From Sedimentisphaerales bacterium (GTDB lineage Bacteria > Planctomycetota > Phycisphaerae > Sedimentisphaerales > Anaerobacaceae): DNA of 41,672 bases. Under the pieces are notes generated by a model, which was not told where the DNA came from, did no database searches, and saw only the letters and a program-made list of their open reading frames with translations. Both the position numbers and the translations under genes were made by a program. The stretch covers positions 1-41,672 of the forward strand of contig JAUVXL010000007.1 of NCBI GenBank assembly GCA_030603595.1. The letters run 5' to 3'. Shown piece by piece: positions 1-7,350 of the stretch. Each line of letters begins with the position of its first letter. Positions within the stretch are counted from its first letter, which is position 1.

Positions 1-130
1 CTTTTACAATAGCCTCATCCTGTCATCCCCGCGAAAGCGGGGATCCAAGGACAAAAGACTGGATTCCTGCTTTCGCAGGAATGACAGATTCTCCATATTG
101 CCCATTTTGCCTAAATAACAAATTCCTATA
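1..130. repeat. Dispersed intergenic repeat, left terminal copy
   Basis: This is a short non-coding repeat built from two hairpins, a GCGAAAGCGGGG-type stem and a GGATTCCTGC / GCAGGAATGAC stem. Bases 1-114 are identical to 41559-41672 in the same orientation. A diverged inverted copy at 34167-34318 shows the full element, which runs on to about base 130. Reading frames through it yield only the familiar artefact peptides of such repeats. The copy ends just before the remnant gene at 131-225, so it may have landed in that gene. Confidence 0.85.
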
Positions 131-225
131 CCATTAAATTACAAAGGGAGTACACACAGGTTGTTGTGAAAGATGTGCTCGTTAAAAGTAAGGAAGTCCT
201 GCAATGGATAAAAGGGCAGTTTTAG
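131..225 (+). pseudogene. Possible 3' remnant of a HEPN-domain gene, partner of the nucleotidyltransferase
   Basis: The frame that ends with TAG at 223-225 is open back to base 115. Its last 30 or so codons read as an amphipathic helix with EYTQ, KDVLVKSKEVL and QWIKGQF. This resembles the usual C-terminal helix of HEPN proteins, in which an E-Y-T stretch is followed by Ala/Leu heptads and a Leu-x-Trp end. It overlaps the nucleotidyltransferase start by 22 bases, as is common in HEPN-MNT operons. Its 5' part is missing and the dispersed repeat ends exactly where similarity begins, so I infer that the repeat truncated it. The peptide is short and the assignment is tentative. Confidence 0.4.
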
Positions 226-521
226 AGATTATATCGGCCTTTAGAAAAGCGATTGAGTCCGGGGGGATAAAGGCGGACAAATTGATACTTTTTGGTTCTC
301 ACGCCACGGGCGAATGTAGAGAAGATAGTGATATAGATATAGTTGTTATCTCCCGGGACTTCAATAATAAAAGTTATTGGGAAAGAATAGATATACTTTC
401 CAGTGCCATTTATGAGATTTTCGAACCGATAGAGGCAACAGCTTTCACCCCTGAGGAATGGGAAAGCGGGGAATCGCTGATTGTTGATTACGCTAAAAAC
501 GGCGAAGTGGTTTATGGATGA
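204..521 (+). CDS. MNT-type nucleotidyltransferase domain protein
   Basis: This 105-residue protein is a minimal nucleotidyltransferase of the MNT group (DNA polymerase beta fold). The signature is visible: LFGSHATG with G31-S32, then ten residues and D43-x-D45, the metal-binding pair. The third carboxylate, normally Asp, is probably Glu77 in EPIEATAF, a conservative change. Family members are antitoxins that AMPylate or otherwise neutralise a HEPN RNase toxin, or are resistance-type transferases. Length and architecture fit the HEPN/MNT type. The start has an AAGGAAG ribosome site at 190-196 with a 7-base spacer. No intact HEPN gene is visible next to it, only the suspected stump upstream, so it may be an orphan antitoxin. 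It is followed by a lipoprotein gene that does not look related. Confidence 0.85.
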   Translation: MDKRAVLEIISAFRKAIESGGIKADKLILFGSHATGECREDSDIDIVVISRDFNNKSYWERIDILSSAIYEIFEPIEATAFTPEEWESGESLIVDYAKNGEVVYG

Positions 522-556
522 ATGAAAGACGATATATTTATACGGAGCTAAGTGCA

Positions 557-1081
557 ATGAAGCTGAAATCTGCAATTATTCTTGTATTAGCATGGATTAT
601 CTTGTCAACGTGCGGCTGCCCTACAAACCAGCGGTCCGCCAACAAAGTTATGCTGCCCCCCGATATAGCCGGGACGTGGAAAGCGAGGAAAGGTCTGTGG
701 AAGATAGTCCTAAGTCCCGACGGGACCGTCTCCTTGGCACATGTTGATATGGGTAATGTCGAGGTCAGGCCAAACAAGACAACCAGGGTCGAAATGAAGG
801 ATGGGCAATTCAGCGCATACAAAGCCGGGGATTGCATCGTTGAATATACTCCCGCCACGAGGGAGTTGTATGTGAGTGTGGAGATGGAACATATTCACGT
901 CGTGTATTTAGACAACGTGATTGACGGTAACAGCATTGATAGATTCGTAGGCCCCGTCTCTGAATACGGTAAAGAATGGACTACCGAGTGGATTAAGGTC
1001 TTTGATTACGGCCCTCGCTTCCCTCAGGACCCAAATGATATATACCCAGAACCGTTGATATTCGATAAGGTTGATAATTAA
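557..1081 (+). CDS. Putative lipoprotein of unknown function
   Basis: The protein of 174 residues starts with MKLKSAIILVLAWIILS followed by TCGC, a hydrophobic signal sequence with a lipobox-like T-C-G-C, so it is probably lipid-anchored outside the inner membrane. I chose the start at 557 because GGAG at 544-547 lies nine bases upstream; a longer frame from 518 would bury the signal sequence. The mature part begins with a Pro-Pro-Asp-Ile-Ala-Gly-Thr-Trp-Lys stretch, reminiscent of small beta-barrel lipoproteins that open with a G-T-W motif, and ends acidic and Pro-rich. I do not recognise a family. The gene converges on the pilin gene and the stop codons overlap. Confidence 0.6.
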   Translation: MKLKSAIILVLAWIILSTCGCPTNQRSANKVMLPPDIAGTWKARKGLWKIVLSPDGTVSLAHVDMGNVEVRPNKTTRVEMKDGQFSAYKAGDCIVEYTPATRELYVSVEMEHIHVVYLDNVIDGNSIDRFVGPVSEYGKEWTTEWIKVFDYGPRFPQDPNDIYPEPLIFDKVDN

Positions 1082-1527
1082 TAATCGAAGTAGCGAATTG
1101 CGCTCTTGTCGGCGCCGGGCCAATCAAGTTTTATTGTTTTTGTCGCAGGCTGATACGCCCAACCGAATCCGCCAAGCGCGGACGCTGGAAACGCTTCTGT
1201 GTTGCCTATGATTTCGATAGTCTCCAGATTATTAAAGGGATTTTCGGGCATTTCCGACAGATACCTCTTTTCAAGAATCAGTTGCCTATTGAAGACCAGG
1301 CCGCTTGGCGGGGTGGTGACATCATCATTTTCGTATCCCGGTGGGACGCCGTCGTGCTGAGCCGCATACAACTCAATGGCGCCCCGCAAGAGACGCAGAG
1401 AATCCGTGGCGACAGCTTCTTTTGCCTGCGTCGAGTGGCCTTGGAACTGGGGCACAACAATAGCTGCAAGTATCCCCAGCACCGCAACGACTATCATCAA
1501 TTCGACAAGCGAAAAAGCTCTTTCCAT
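1078..1527 (-). CDS. Type IV pilin-like / pseudopilin (GspG-like)
   Basis: The N-terminus MERAFSLVELMIVVAVLGIL is a classic class III signal: a short basic leader, cleavage before Phe, Glu at mature position 5 and a long hydrophobic helix. The residue before the cleavage site is Ala instead of the usual Gly, which prepilin peptidases sometimes accept. The rest (149 residues in all) has the short globular domain of GspG/PilE-like proteins, with a VPPGYENDDVTTPPSG loop and a C-terminal GGFGWAYQP strand. Such single pseudopilins are very common in planctomycetes and belong to type II secretion or type IV pilus-like machines. The start at 1527 has AGGA six bases upstream; a frame from 1551 lacks a good ribosome site. 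No assembly genes are in the window. Confidence 0.85.
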   Translation of the reverse strand: MERAFSLVELMIVVAVLGILAAIVVPQFQGHSTQAKEAVATDSLRLLRGAIELYAAQHDGVPPGYENDDVTTPPSGLVFNRQLILEKRYLSEMPENPFNNLETIEIIGNTEAFPASALGGFGWAYQPATKTIKLDWPGADKSAIRYFDY

Positions 1528-1723
1528 CCTATATCCTGTCCGTAGAGTCATTATCCGCTAAGACACGCGTCATTTGTGCATACGGAAGGCCTTCTACCTT
1601 ATCGGCTATCATTGTTCCGTACTTGACCCGGCAAGCGAGTGATCGGATGAAAACCGGGCACTAAGGGAATGTAGGTGGTAAACCGGGCAAATATCCGGAC
1701 GAAGTGCCGGGGCGGGAAGCCAA

Positions 1724-3181
1724 TTACACCTGCCGGGACGAGACGCTCCCGCTATGGACGCCCGCCTGCAGACGCGACTTTGGCAAGGTGAAGCACACGG
1801 TGTTTCGCCCATTGTCTCCGCTCTCAGCCCACAAGCAGCCGCCGTGCATTTCAACCATCTCTTTGGCTATCGGTAGCCCCAAATTCAGGTCATTCAGCCC
1901 TTGAGCAAGTTGTTCTTTGGTCCAGGCGGAGCGATTGAAGATATTCTGCATCCGGCTGTTGTCCATAACGCAACCATCGTCCTCTATCCTCACTGCAATC
2001 TGGCTATCCGTATCCTCTACTTCCACAGTGATATGACCGTTGGATCGAACGGACACCACCGCCTGTTTGATTAGATTTCTCAGCGCCTGGGCTATTCTGC
2101 GACAATCGGCACTTATCGGAAGTTGACCGTCAGGGAGACAACTCATCAACTTAACGCCTTTTTCAGTTGCGCAGGATGACAAAGCCTCGACTGCCTGGCG
2201 AACCACGGCAGCAAAATCGAATTCGGTCCGTTCCAACTCCATCCGACCGGTGTCTATTCTCATAATAGTAAGGAAGTCATCGGCGATGCTTCTGGCACGG
2301 TCGATCTGTGCGCCGGCCAGTGCCCTGTTTACTGCATCCAGGGCCGTGTAAGCCAACTCGCTGTTTTGCCTCCTTCGTTTGCTCAGTTCCATATTCTCTG
2401 TTCTAAGCTCATTCTCGACGAAAATCAGTTCTGAGATGTCGCGGGCTATGCCGACAAAAGCGACGTCGTTTCCCTTTGCGTCCGTGATCTTGGACTGCGA
2501 AAGCGAAACCGGGAATATGGTCCGGTCTTTCCGCTTATGGTAGAATCCCGCCGCCCAACTGCTGCCGCCAGAGGCCGCCTGAAAAACGTTTTCGGTATTA
2601 TCGCCCCGGCCGCTGCCCATCCAGAGCAAGTCGCAACTCTTTCCGATTATTTCTTCCTCTGTGTAGCCGTAGGTCTCACAAAAAGCCCTGTTAACGAAGA
2701 TGATTTTGCCCTCCATATCGGTGATATGGACGCTGTCGTCGGTGCTCATAACGGCGCCTGAGAGCAGTTGGACTTTCTCTTCGGTCTTCCTGTGGCGGAT
2801 GGCGTTTTCGATAGTAATGGGAACGGTTTTGAGATAGTTGCGGTCGATATCCTTTATCAGGTAATCGTATGCCCCCGCCTTCCAAGCCTTAATAGCCACT
2901 TCCTCGTCGCCGGCGCCCGTTACAAGTATGGTTGGCGTGTCCTTGACGAGGGCGAGGATGTCAAACGCCGTGCCGTCCCCAAGCGAGTAGTCTGAGACTA
3001 CAACATCAAACCGCTTCTCGGCAAGGACGCTGCGGGCCTCCGTTACACAGGCCGCTATGGTGCAGTCGTACGGAAGGGAGCTTTGCTCGACAAACCGCTT
3101 GAACGCCATCTGATCGAGTTCATCGTCCTCAACGAGCAGAATATCGCATTTCGTATTGTCCATAGGTGCTGCACAACACAT
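1724..3181 (-). CDS. Receiver-PAS-HATPase protein, degenerate (pseudo) histidine kinase
   Basis: The order is receiver (about residues 10-125; ILLVEDD, phospho-acceptor in VVSDYSLGD, TG and Lys in YLIKD), PAS (about 150-275, ending ARDIS), a helical segment, and a HATPase domain to the end. The dimerisation helix has no His: the expected S-H-E/D-L-R box is absent. The N-box reads RNLIKQAV, with Lys where the Mg-binding Asn normally sits, and the first Gly box is DDGCVM instead of DxGxG. It therefore probably cannot autophosphorylate and may act as a phospho-dependent scaffold or sensor. AGAGG lies just upstream of the ATG at 3181; 3163 (MDNTKCDILLVEDD) is an equally natural start. A longer frame to 3394 runs through a dispersed repeat and is not coding. 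Confidence 0.75.
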   Translation of the reverse strand: MCCAAPMDNTKCDILLVEDDELDQMAFKRFVEQSSLPYDCTIAACVTEARSVLAEKRFDVVVSDYSLGDGTAFDILALVKDTPTILVTGAGDEEVAIKAWKAGAYDYLIKDIDRNYLKTVPITIENAIRHRKTEEKVQLLSGAVMSTDDSVHITDMEGKIIFVNRAFCETYGYTEEEIIGKSCDLLWMGSGRGDNTENVFQAASGGSSWAAGFYHKRKDRTIFPVSLSQSKITDAKGNDVAFVGIARDISELIFVENELRTENMELSKRRRQNSELAYTALDAVNRALAGAQIDRARSIADDFLTIMRIDTGRMELERTEFDFAAVVRQAVEALSSCATEKGVKLMSCLPDGQLPISADCRRIAQALRNLIKQAVVSVRSNGHITVEVEDTDSQIAVRIEDDGCVMDNSRMQNIFNRSAWTKEQLAQGLNDLNLGLPIAKEMVEMHGGCLWAESGDNGRNTVCFTLPKSRLQAGVHSGSVSSRQV

Positions 3182-3235
3182 ACTGCCTCTGACTAATTGT
3201 CGGCCTAACCAGTATCTGTTGCGGAAAGCAAAAAC

Positions 3236-3306
3236 CGCCAATGTCACCCCTGCGAAAGCAGGGGTCCACGCCGAAAGAAATGGATTCCTGCTTTCGCAGG
3301 AATGAC
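3236..3306. repeat. Dispersed hairpin repeat (same family as 1-130)
   Basis: The stretch holds two adjacent stems, CCCCTGCGAAAGCAGGGG and GGATTCCTGCTTTCGCAGG, followed by AATGACA. It shares the second stem and spacing with the repeats at 1-130, 5764-5855, 34167-34318 and 41541-41672. It lies upstream of the minus-strand receiver gene and creates a false N-terminal extension of that frame. Confidence 0.85.
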
Positions 3307-3432
3307 AAACACTGTCTCGGCAACAGGAACTAACTAATCTATCGGCTTCTTGAGGAGGCTGCATACCCAGGACATACCCGGTATTGCCGCTCAAAAAACC
3401 TGGGCCGGCCCTGAAAAAAAAGACGTAAATTC

Positions 3433-3601
3433 AGGCATGGTTCAATTCTGGGTGGCAGCCTCAAGCGCAGCTTGGGGATGGTAAAGCCCCAAAAGCGCTG
3501 CAACCATCCCCATCCCGATAAAAAACATCGGGATGAGGCTGCCACACCCTATCGAGCCACAAATAATGTTACCCGGAATTTGACTTATTTGAACCATGCC
3601 T
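3433..3601. repeat. Nested foldback element, MITE-like
   Basis: A 13-base perfect inverted repeat, AGGCATGGTTCAA at 3433-3445 and its complement at 3589-3601, brackets further nested pairs: GGCAGCCTCA near 3454 with TGAGGCTGCC at 3534-3543, GGGGATGG at 3474-3481 with CCATCCCC at 3504-3511, and a small ATCCCGAT/ATCGGGAT hairpin at about 3512-3534. The whole 169 bases can fold back on itself. It contains no gene. A non-autonomous transposable element or a structured RNA are both possible. The remaining bases up to 3887 hold nothing I can name. Confidence 0.6.
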
Positions 3602-3887
3602 AAATCCACAAGCGATTCGGTGAAATTTCCGCGGAAAATCGCTGGTGTTCACTTGGGCTATTTGGGCCGTTTTAGGCAGAAAACCGCAGAAAACACGCCA
3701 TCGGTGACAAAAAAAGGATTTTTTGAAGAATTTTGCTTGTCTTTTTGAGTAAGGCTCGTTACAAAGTCCCCAAGGCATAGATATACGTAGTCGCCACATC
3801 AGGCAAGGTTGGCGAGGGTGCAGGGAGCCTTATTAGTGGCTGTGAGTGAGATTTGAATGATTGGCGGGTCTCCGGGGATTTTTATAG

Positions 3888-5093
3888 ATGCCTGACAAAG
3901 AAACGCCCGGGAGGAGGTCGATTGATCAGGTTGAGCGGCCGCGCGCACGCCCTGCAAAGTTAGAGCGTATCAGCCGGGACACGGCAAGACGCAGTGGGGG
4001 CGACGAAGAACTGGACAAGGCGTGGAGCGAGTGGGAGACAACCTTCGATGCGATCCAGGACTCGATAATGCTGCTCGACTGCGAGTTTAATATCGTCCAG
4101 GCAAACGCCGCCACATCCCTCTTTTTCGACAAACCGCTCGATGAGATAGTCGGAAAATCATATTGTAAGTTGGTGTACGGGGCAGATGAGCCTCCCGAAG
4201 GTTGCCCGCTGACAAAGATCAAAAGCACCAAAAAACGTCAGGAAGCAGAACTGTCTATGGCCGAGAAGGAGATATGGGCGGTCGTCTCAGTGGACCCGAT
4301 CCTCGATGAGCAACACAACATGACCGGCGCCGTTCATACCATAAGAGATATCACAGAGCGCAAGAAAGCCGAGCGAGACCTTCTGAGCAAGCAGGACGAA
4401 CTCAAGTCTCTGACATCGGAGTTGTCGCTTGCCGAGGAGCGGGAAAGACGCCGGATCGCGGCGGGAATACACGACGATATCGGGCAGAAACTGGCGCTGG
4501 CCAAACTCGAGCTGCAGATGTTTATGAGCTCTCCCGGCGACTCGAAAATGCCCGCATCCTTAGAGAGCGTTTGTGCAACAATCGATAATGCGATTAACGA
4601 TTGCCACTCTCTGACATTTGAATTGAGTAACCCGGCCCTGTATGAGTTGAGCTTTGAAGCGGCTATCGAGCAATGGCTCTATGAGCAGATACAGAAGAAG
4701 CACGGTATTGAATGCGAAGTTGCCGTCAATGGCGATCCCGTCCAGCCGGCCGAGGATATCAAGGTTACGCTCTTCAGGGCGATTCGGGAGGTGGCGGTTA
4801 ATGTTGTCAAGCACGCCAAAGCCACCGCGTTGCGCGTGAGCATTGAGCGAGTCGGGGATAATGTCCGAGTGAGTCTTGCCGATAACGGGGCGGGCTTTGC
4901 GCCCGAGGCGGCGGGCGCCGCTCTGTCAATGGATAAGACAGGCGGTTTTGGTCTCTTTAATATCAAAGAGCGCCTGGAACACTTAGGCGGCAATGTCAAG
5001 ATTGAATCGTCGCCGCGGCGAGGAACAACAATAACGCTGACGGCGCCCCTGGAGCAGCAAGACAATAAGCAGGCAAAGGAAGCAGAACAATGA
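3888..5093 (+). CDS. Sensor histidine kinase, PAS + HisKA_3 + HATPase (NarX/DegS-like)
   Basis: This soluble 401-residue kinase has an N-terminal basic segment, a PAS domain (about 45-160, ending IRDITERKKAE), a coiled linker, and a HisKA_3-type core. The phospho-acceptor is His195 in AGIHDDIGQKLA, preceded by the EERERRRIA signature. The ATPase boxes are complete: N-box REVAVNVVKHA, G1 LADNGAGF and G2 GGFGLFNIKERL. There are no membrane helices, so the signal is cytoplasmic. The PAS domain carries a Cys pair (YCKLVYGADEPPEGCP) like those in two other kinases of this island. The stop overlaps the start of the response regulator by four bases (ATGA), so the two are certainly a pair. No strong ribosome site is seen; GGGGA lies about 11 bases before the ATG. 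Confidence 0.93.
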   Translation: MPDKETPGRRSIDQVERPRARPAKLERISRDTARRSGGDEELDKAWSEWETTFDAIQDSIMLLDCEFNIVQANAATSLFFDKPLDEIVGKSYCKLVYGADEPPEGCPLTKIKSTKKRQEAELSMAEKEIWAVVSVDPILDEQHNMTGAVHTIRDITERKKAERDLLSKQDELKSLTSELSLAEERERRRIAAGIHDDIGQKLALAKLELQMFMSSPGDSKMPASLESVCATIDNAINDCHSLTFELSNPALYELSFEAAIEQWLYEQIQKKHGIECEVAVNGDPVQPAEDIKVTLFRAIREVAVNVVKHAKATALRVSIERVGDNVRVSLADNGAGFAPEAAGAALSMDKTGGFGLFNIKERLEHLGGNVKIESSPRRGTTITLTAPLEQQDNKQAKEAEQ

Positions 5094-5737
5094 GAATCGT
5101 AATTGCAGACGACGAAGGAATTATGCGGCAGGGATTGAGGGCCCTGATCGAGGGCCAGACGGATATGGAGGTCGTCGGGGAAGCGAAAGACGGATGGCGC
5201 GTCGTTGAGCTGGCAAAGAAGCTGATGCCGGATGTGGTGATAATGGATATAAGCATGCCCAACCTTAACGGAGTTGAGGCTACCCGGCAGATCCTTGAGC
5301 AGAATCCCAATATCAAGATCATTGCCTTGTCGATGTATCCGCACAAACGCTATGTCACCGAGGTACTCAAAGCCGGGGCATTAGGGTATGTGCTCAAATC
5401 TTGCCTCTTCGACGAGCTGCTCAAGGCACTGGACGCCGCGACGAGGGGCGAGCACTATCTGAGCCCCAAAATAACCGATGTGCTGGTCGATGAGTACGTC
5501 CATAATCTCTCTGAGAACCAGGACGACGGCTTGAGCAAGCTCACGCCCAGGCAGCGCCAGGTGCTTCAACTGATTGCAGAGGGCCTCTCAACCAAGCAAA
5601 TCGCTTTACGCTTGAAGATAAGTCCGAAAACCGCCGATGCCAATCGTCGTGCGATAATGAACACACTCGACATTCACAGCATCGCCGAACTGACAAAGTA
5701 CGCCATCCGAGAAGGCCTCACTGCCGCAGACTTCTGA
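5090..5737 (+). CDS. NarL/FixJ-family response regulator with an unusual HTH
   Basis: The 215-residue protein has a receiver (IVIADDE; phospho-acceptor Asp53 in VVIMDISMPN; switch Ser in ALSMY; Lys in YVLKS) and a C-terminal LuxR-type helix-turn-helix from about residue 150 (LTPRQRQVLQLIAEGLSTK). The recognition helix is atypical: where the family has K-T-V-E-x-H-R/K, this one has KTADANRRAIM, so the conserved Val, Glu and His are gone. It may bind a different DNA sequence or have lost DNA binding. It is translationally coupled to the kinase at 3888. The later regulator at 7351 is a paralogue with a canonical helix. Confidence 0.92.
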   Translation: MRIVIADDEGIMRQGLRALIEGQTDMEVVGEAKDGWRVVELAKKLMPDVVIMDISMPNLNGVEATRQILEQNPNIKIIALSMYPHKRYVTEVLKAGALGYVLKSCLFDELLKALDAATRGEHYLSPKITDVLVDEYVHNLSENQDDGLSKLTPRQRQVLQLIAEGLSTKQIALRLKISPKTADANRRAIMNTLDIHSIAELTKYAIREGLTAADF

Positions 5738-5763
5738 CGGCGCCGACTGGGAATCCTGCGAAC

Positions 5764-5855
5764 GATGTCACCCCTGCGAAGCTTGTCCTCGACCGCGATC
5801 GGGGAGCAGGGGTCTACGGCCTAAAAACTGGATTCCCGCTTTCGCGGGAATGACA
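5764..5855. repeat. Dispersed hairpin repeat
   Basis: This copy has the CACCCCTGCGAAGC half-stem, an insertion with TCCTCGACCGCGATC, then GGATTCCCGCTTTCGCGGG and AATGACAAG. It is a diverged member of the family seen at 1-130, 3236-3306, 34167-34318 and the right end. Confidence 0.8.
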
Positions 5856-5892
5856 AGGTTATTGCCCGGTTATTCTGCTACAGTCTCCTTTT

Positions 5893-5902
5893 AGGGGCCC
5901 CT
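5893..5902. promoter_or_regulatory. AGGGGCCCCT palindrome, possible operator
   Basis: A perfect 10-base palindrome lies in the leader of the deacetylase/response-regulator pair. The identical word, again preceded by T or A-T, occurs at 8183-8192 upstream of the next kinase. A shared operator for a LuxR-type regulator is conceivable, but two short copies prove little. Confidence 0.3.
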
Positions 5903-6060
5903 GGACGACCAGAGAAGCACCAATACCCGGCAATCCCCTTGAGCACTGCAAGGTTTTTTCTTGGCACAATTGGGGTATTTCTCCTCTTAAGTCCCGTATT
6001 AACCTTATCAGTATTCATCTCTATATGGCCGATATTAGAATTGGCGAAAAGTGAATATTA

Positions 6061-6156
6061 GGCTGGCGACCTATACATCTGAACGGAAGTGCTTGGGACC
6101 ACGCGAATAAGTTAGTTTGGCAAAGAATTTATACTGTGGGGGATAGGTCGCCGGCC
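6061..6156. repeat. Spaced inverted repeat GGCTGGCGACCTAT ... ATAGGTCGCCGGCC
   Basis: The 14-base arms at 6061-6074 and 6143-6156 match at 13 positions and enclose 68 bases. There is no run of T after the right arm, so a simple terminator is unlikely. It may be a small foldback element or a leader RNA structure for the gene starting at 6292. Confidence 0.45.
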
Positions 6157-6291
6157 TCTTTAATTGCCGTGGCCGAATCCAGGTGCCGTGGAGAAATAGA
6201 CATCCGCCGCACGCCACGATTGCCGTTCTGATCCGGGATTTATCTGACGGCCCGGCAAATAGCATGATGCACTGGCGACGTAACGCCAATC

Positions 6292-7296
6292 ATGGGGGCA
6301 AATAGCAGGAAAATGTACACTCTTCCGTCCAGCAACGCGGCCGGCACGAAGGATCTCTCAGCGCGTATTGCCGCAGATACATGCCTGATCCTTCAATACC
6401 ACAGAGTGGCGACGCTGTGCCACGACCCACTGCAGCTCGCCGTCCAGCCGCACAATTTCGAGAGGCAAATGGAGTATCTCGTTGAGAACTGCAACGTCAT
6501 CTCGATGGACGAAATGAAACGCCATCTGGAAAACGCCACGCCTTTTACAAAAAGAAGCGTAGTAGTAACCTTTGACGGCGGCTACACGGATGTACTCTAC
6601 ACGGCCAAAGAAGTCCTGGAGCAATACGGCGTATTCGCAACGGTCTTCGCGCCGTCAGCAAGAATAACAAAGCCGGGACAATTCTGGCAAAACGAATTAG
6701 AGGACATCCTGATTGCAGGCAATGCCAGAGGCCATTTGGAGATAGAGATAGACGGTCAGTGCTATATGTGGTCCTTGATGAGTCGGCGCGACGCATTTCG
6801 CACGTTCGACGTACTGTACTCAATTATGCCGAGCAGATCCGCCTCGGTGCAGAAAAGGATTATCAGCCAAATCAGGCTCGGCCTTGACGCAAAAGCCGCC
6901 GAACCAGATTCCCACAGGACAATGGATGCTCAAGAACTCAGGATGCTCGAAGACGGAGGACTCATCACAATCGGCGGACATACGCATAATCTCGTGAAGC
7001 TCTCACCACTGCCCGGCTGGCGAAAACTAGAGCAATTGACTCGCAACAAGAACGTGCTGGAAGAGGTATTGGGGCATCGGGTCGAGTATTTCTCGTATCC
7101 GTTCGGCAATGAAGACGGTTGTGCGAAGGAGACTGCCGCAATGCTGGGGAACGCAGGTTTCACCCTGGCATGCGGCAATTCCTATGGAACCGTCAACGCC
7201 GCCAAAGCAACCAACCGCTTCGAGTTGCCCAGAGTAAAGGTCGGAAACTGGAATCCGTTTACCTTTTACAAATTCCTAGAAGGATTCTTCACCTGA
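6292..7296 (+). CDS. Polysaccharide deacetylase family protein, catalytic motifs degenerate
   Basis: The 334-residue protein has the NodB fold: LILQYHRV near residue 32, VTFDGGYTD at 92-100, GGHTHNLVKL at 228-237 and the FSYPFGNEDG strand near 265. In active enzymes motif 1 is TFDDG; here the metal-binding second Asp is Gly96 while the general-base Asp95 remains. Motif 2 normally is H-S/T-x-x-H; here His230 and His232 are present but the His four residues after the first is Leu. It may be inactive or use another metal arrangement. There is no signal peptide. It precedes a response regulator by 54 bases and could belong to that operon. ATG at 6313 with AGGA close upstream is an alternative start. 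Confidence 0.82.
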   Translation: MGANSRKMYTLPSSNAAGTKDLSARIAADTCLILQYHRVATLCHDPLQLAVQPHNFERQMEYLVENCNVISMDEMKRHLENATPFTKRSVVVTFDGGYTDVLYTAKEVLEQYGVFATVFAPSARITKPGQFWQNELEDILIAGNARGHLEIEIDGQCYMWSLMSRRDAFRTFDVLYSIMPSRSASVQKRIISQIRLGLDAKAAEPDSHRTMDAQELRMLEDGGLITIGGHTHNLVKLSPLPGWRKLEQLTRNKNVLEEVLGHRVEYFSYPFGNEDGCAKETAAMLGNAGFTLACGNSYGTVNAAKATNRFELPRVKVGNWNPFTFYKFLEGFFT

Positions 7297-7350
7297 TCGG
7301 CCAGTCAAAACCTCGACGCAGATCGACCTGTACTAAAAGAGGATACCATC

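Larger units (their letters stand above)
5738..6291. other. Gene-free stretch with repeat, palindrome and inverted repeat
   Basis: The 554 bases between the response regulator and the deacetylase hold, in order, a dispersed hairpin repeat (5764-5855), a perfect AGGGGCCCCT palindrome (5893-5902) and a widely spaced inverted repeat (6061-6156). Reading frames here are short and show no recognisable protein. No convincing sigma-70 promoter is visible, so the regulatory content is uncertain. Confidence 0.6.

Noticed and set aside
3182-3394. N-terminal extension of the receiver-PAS protein
   Set aside because: It translates the dispersed hairpin repeat (CHSCESRNP and TPAFAGVT words), which is a known kind of false extension. 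Receiver domains begin a few residues before ILLVEDD.
3569-3799. A 76-codon minus-strand frame
   Set aside because: No ribosome site, and its end lies in the foldback element at 3433-3601; composition is not protein-like.
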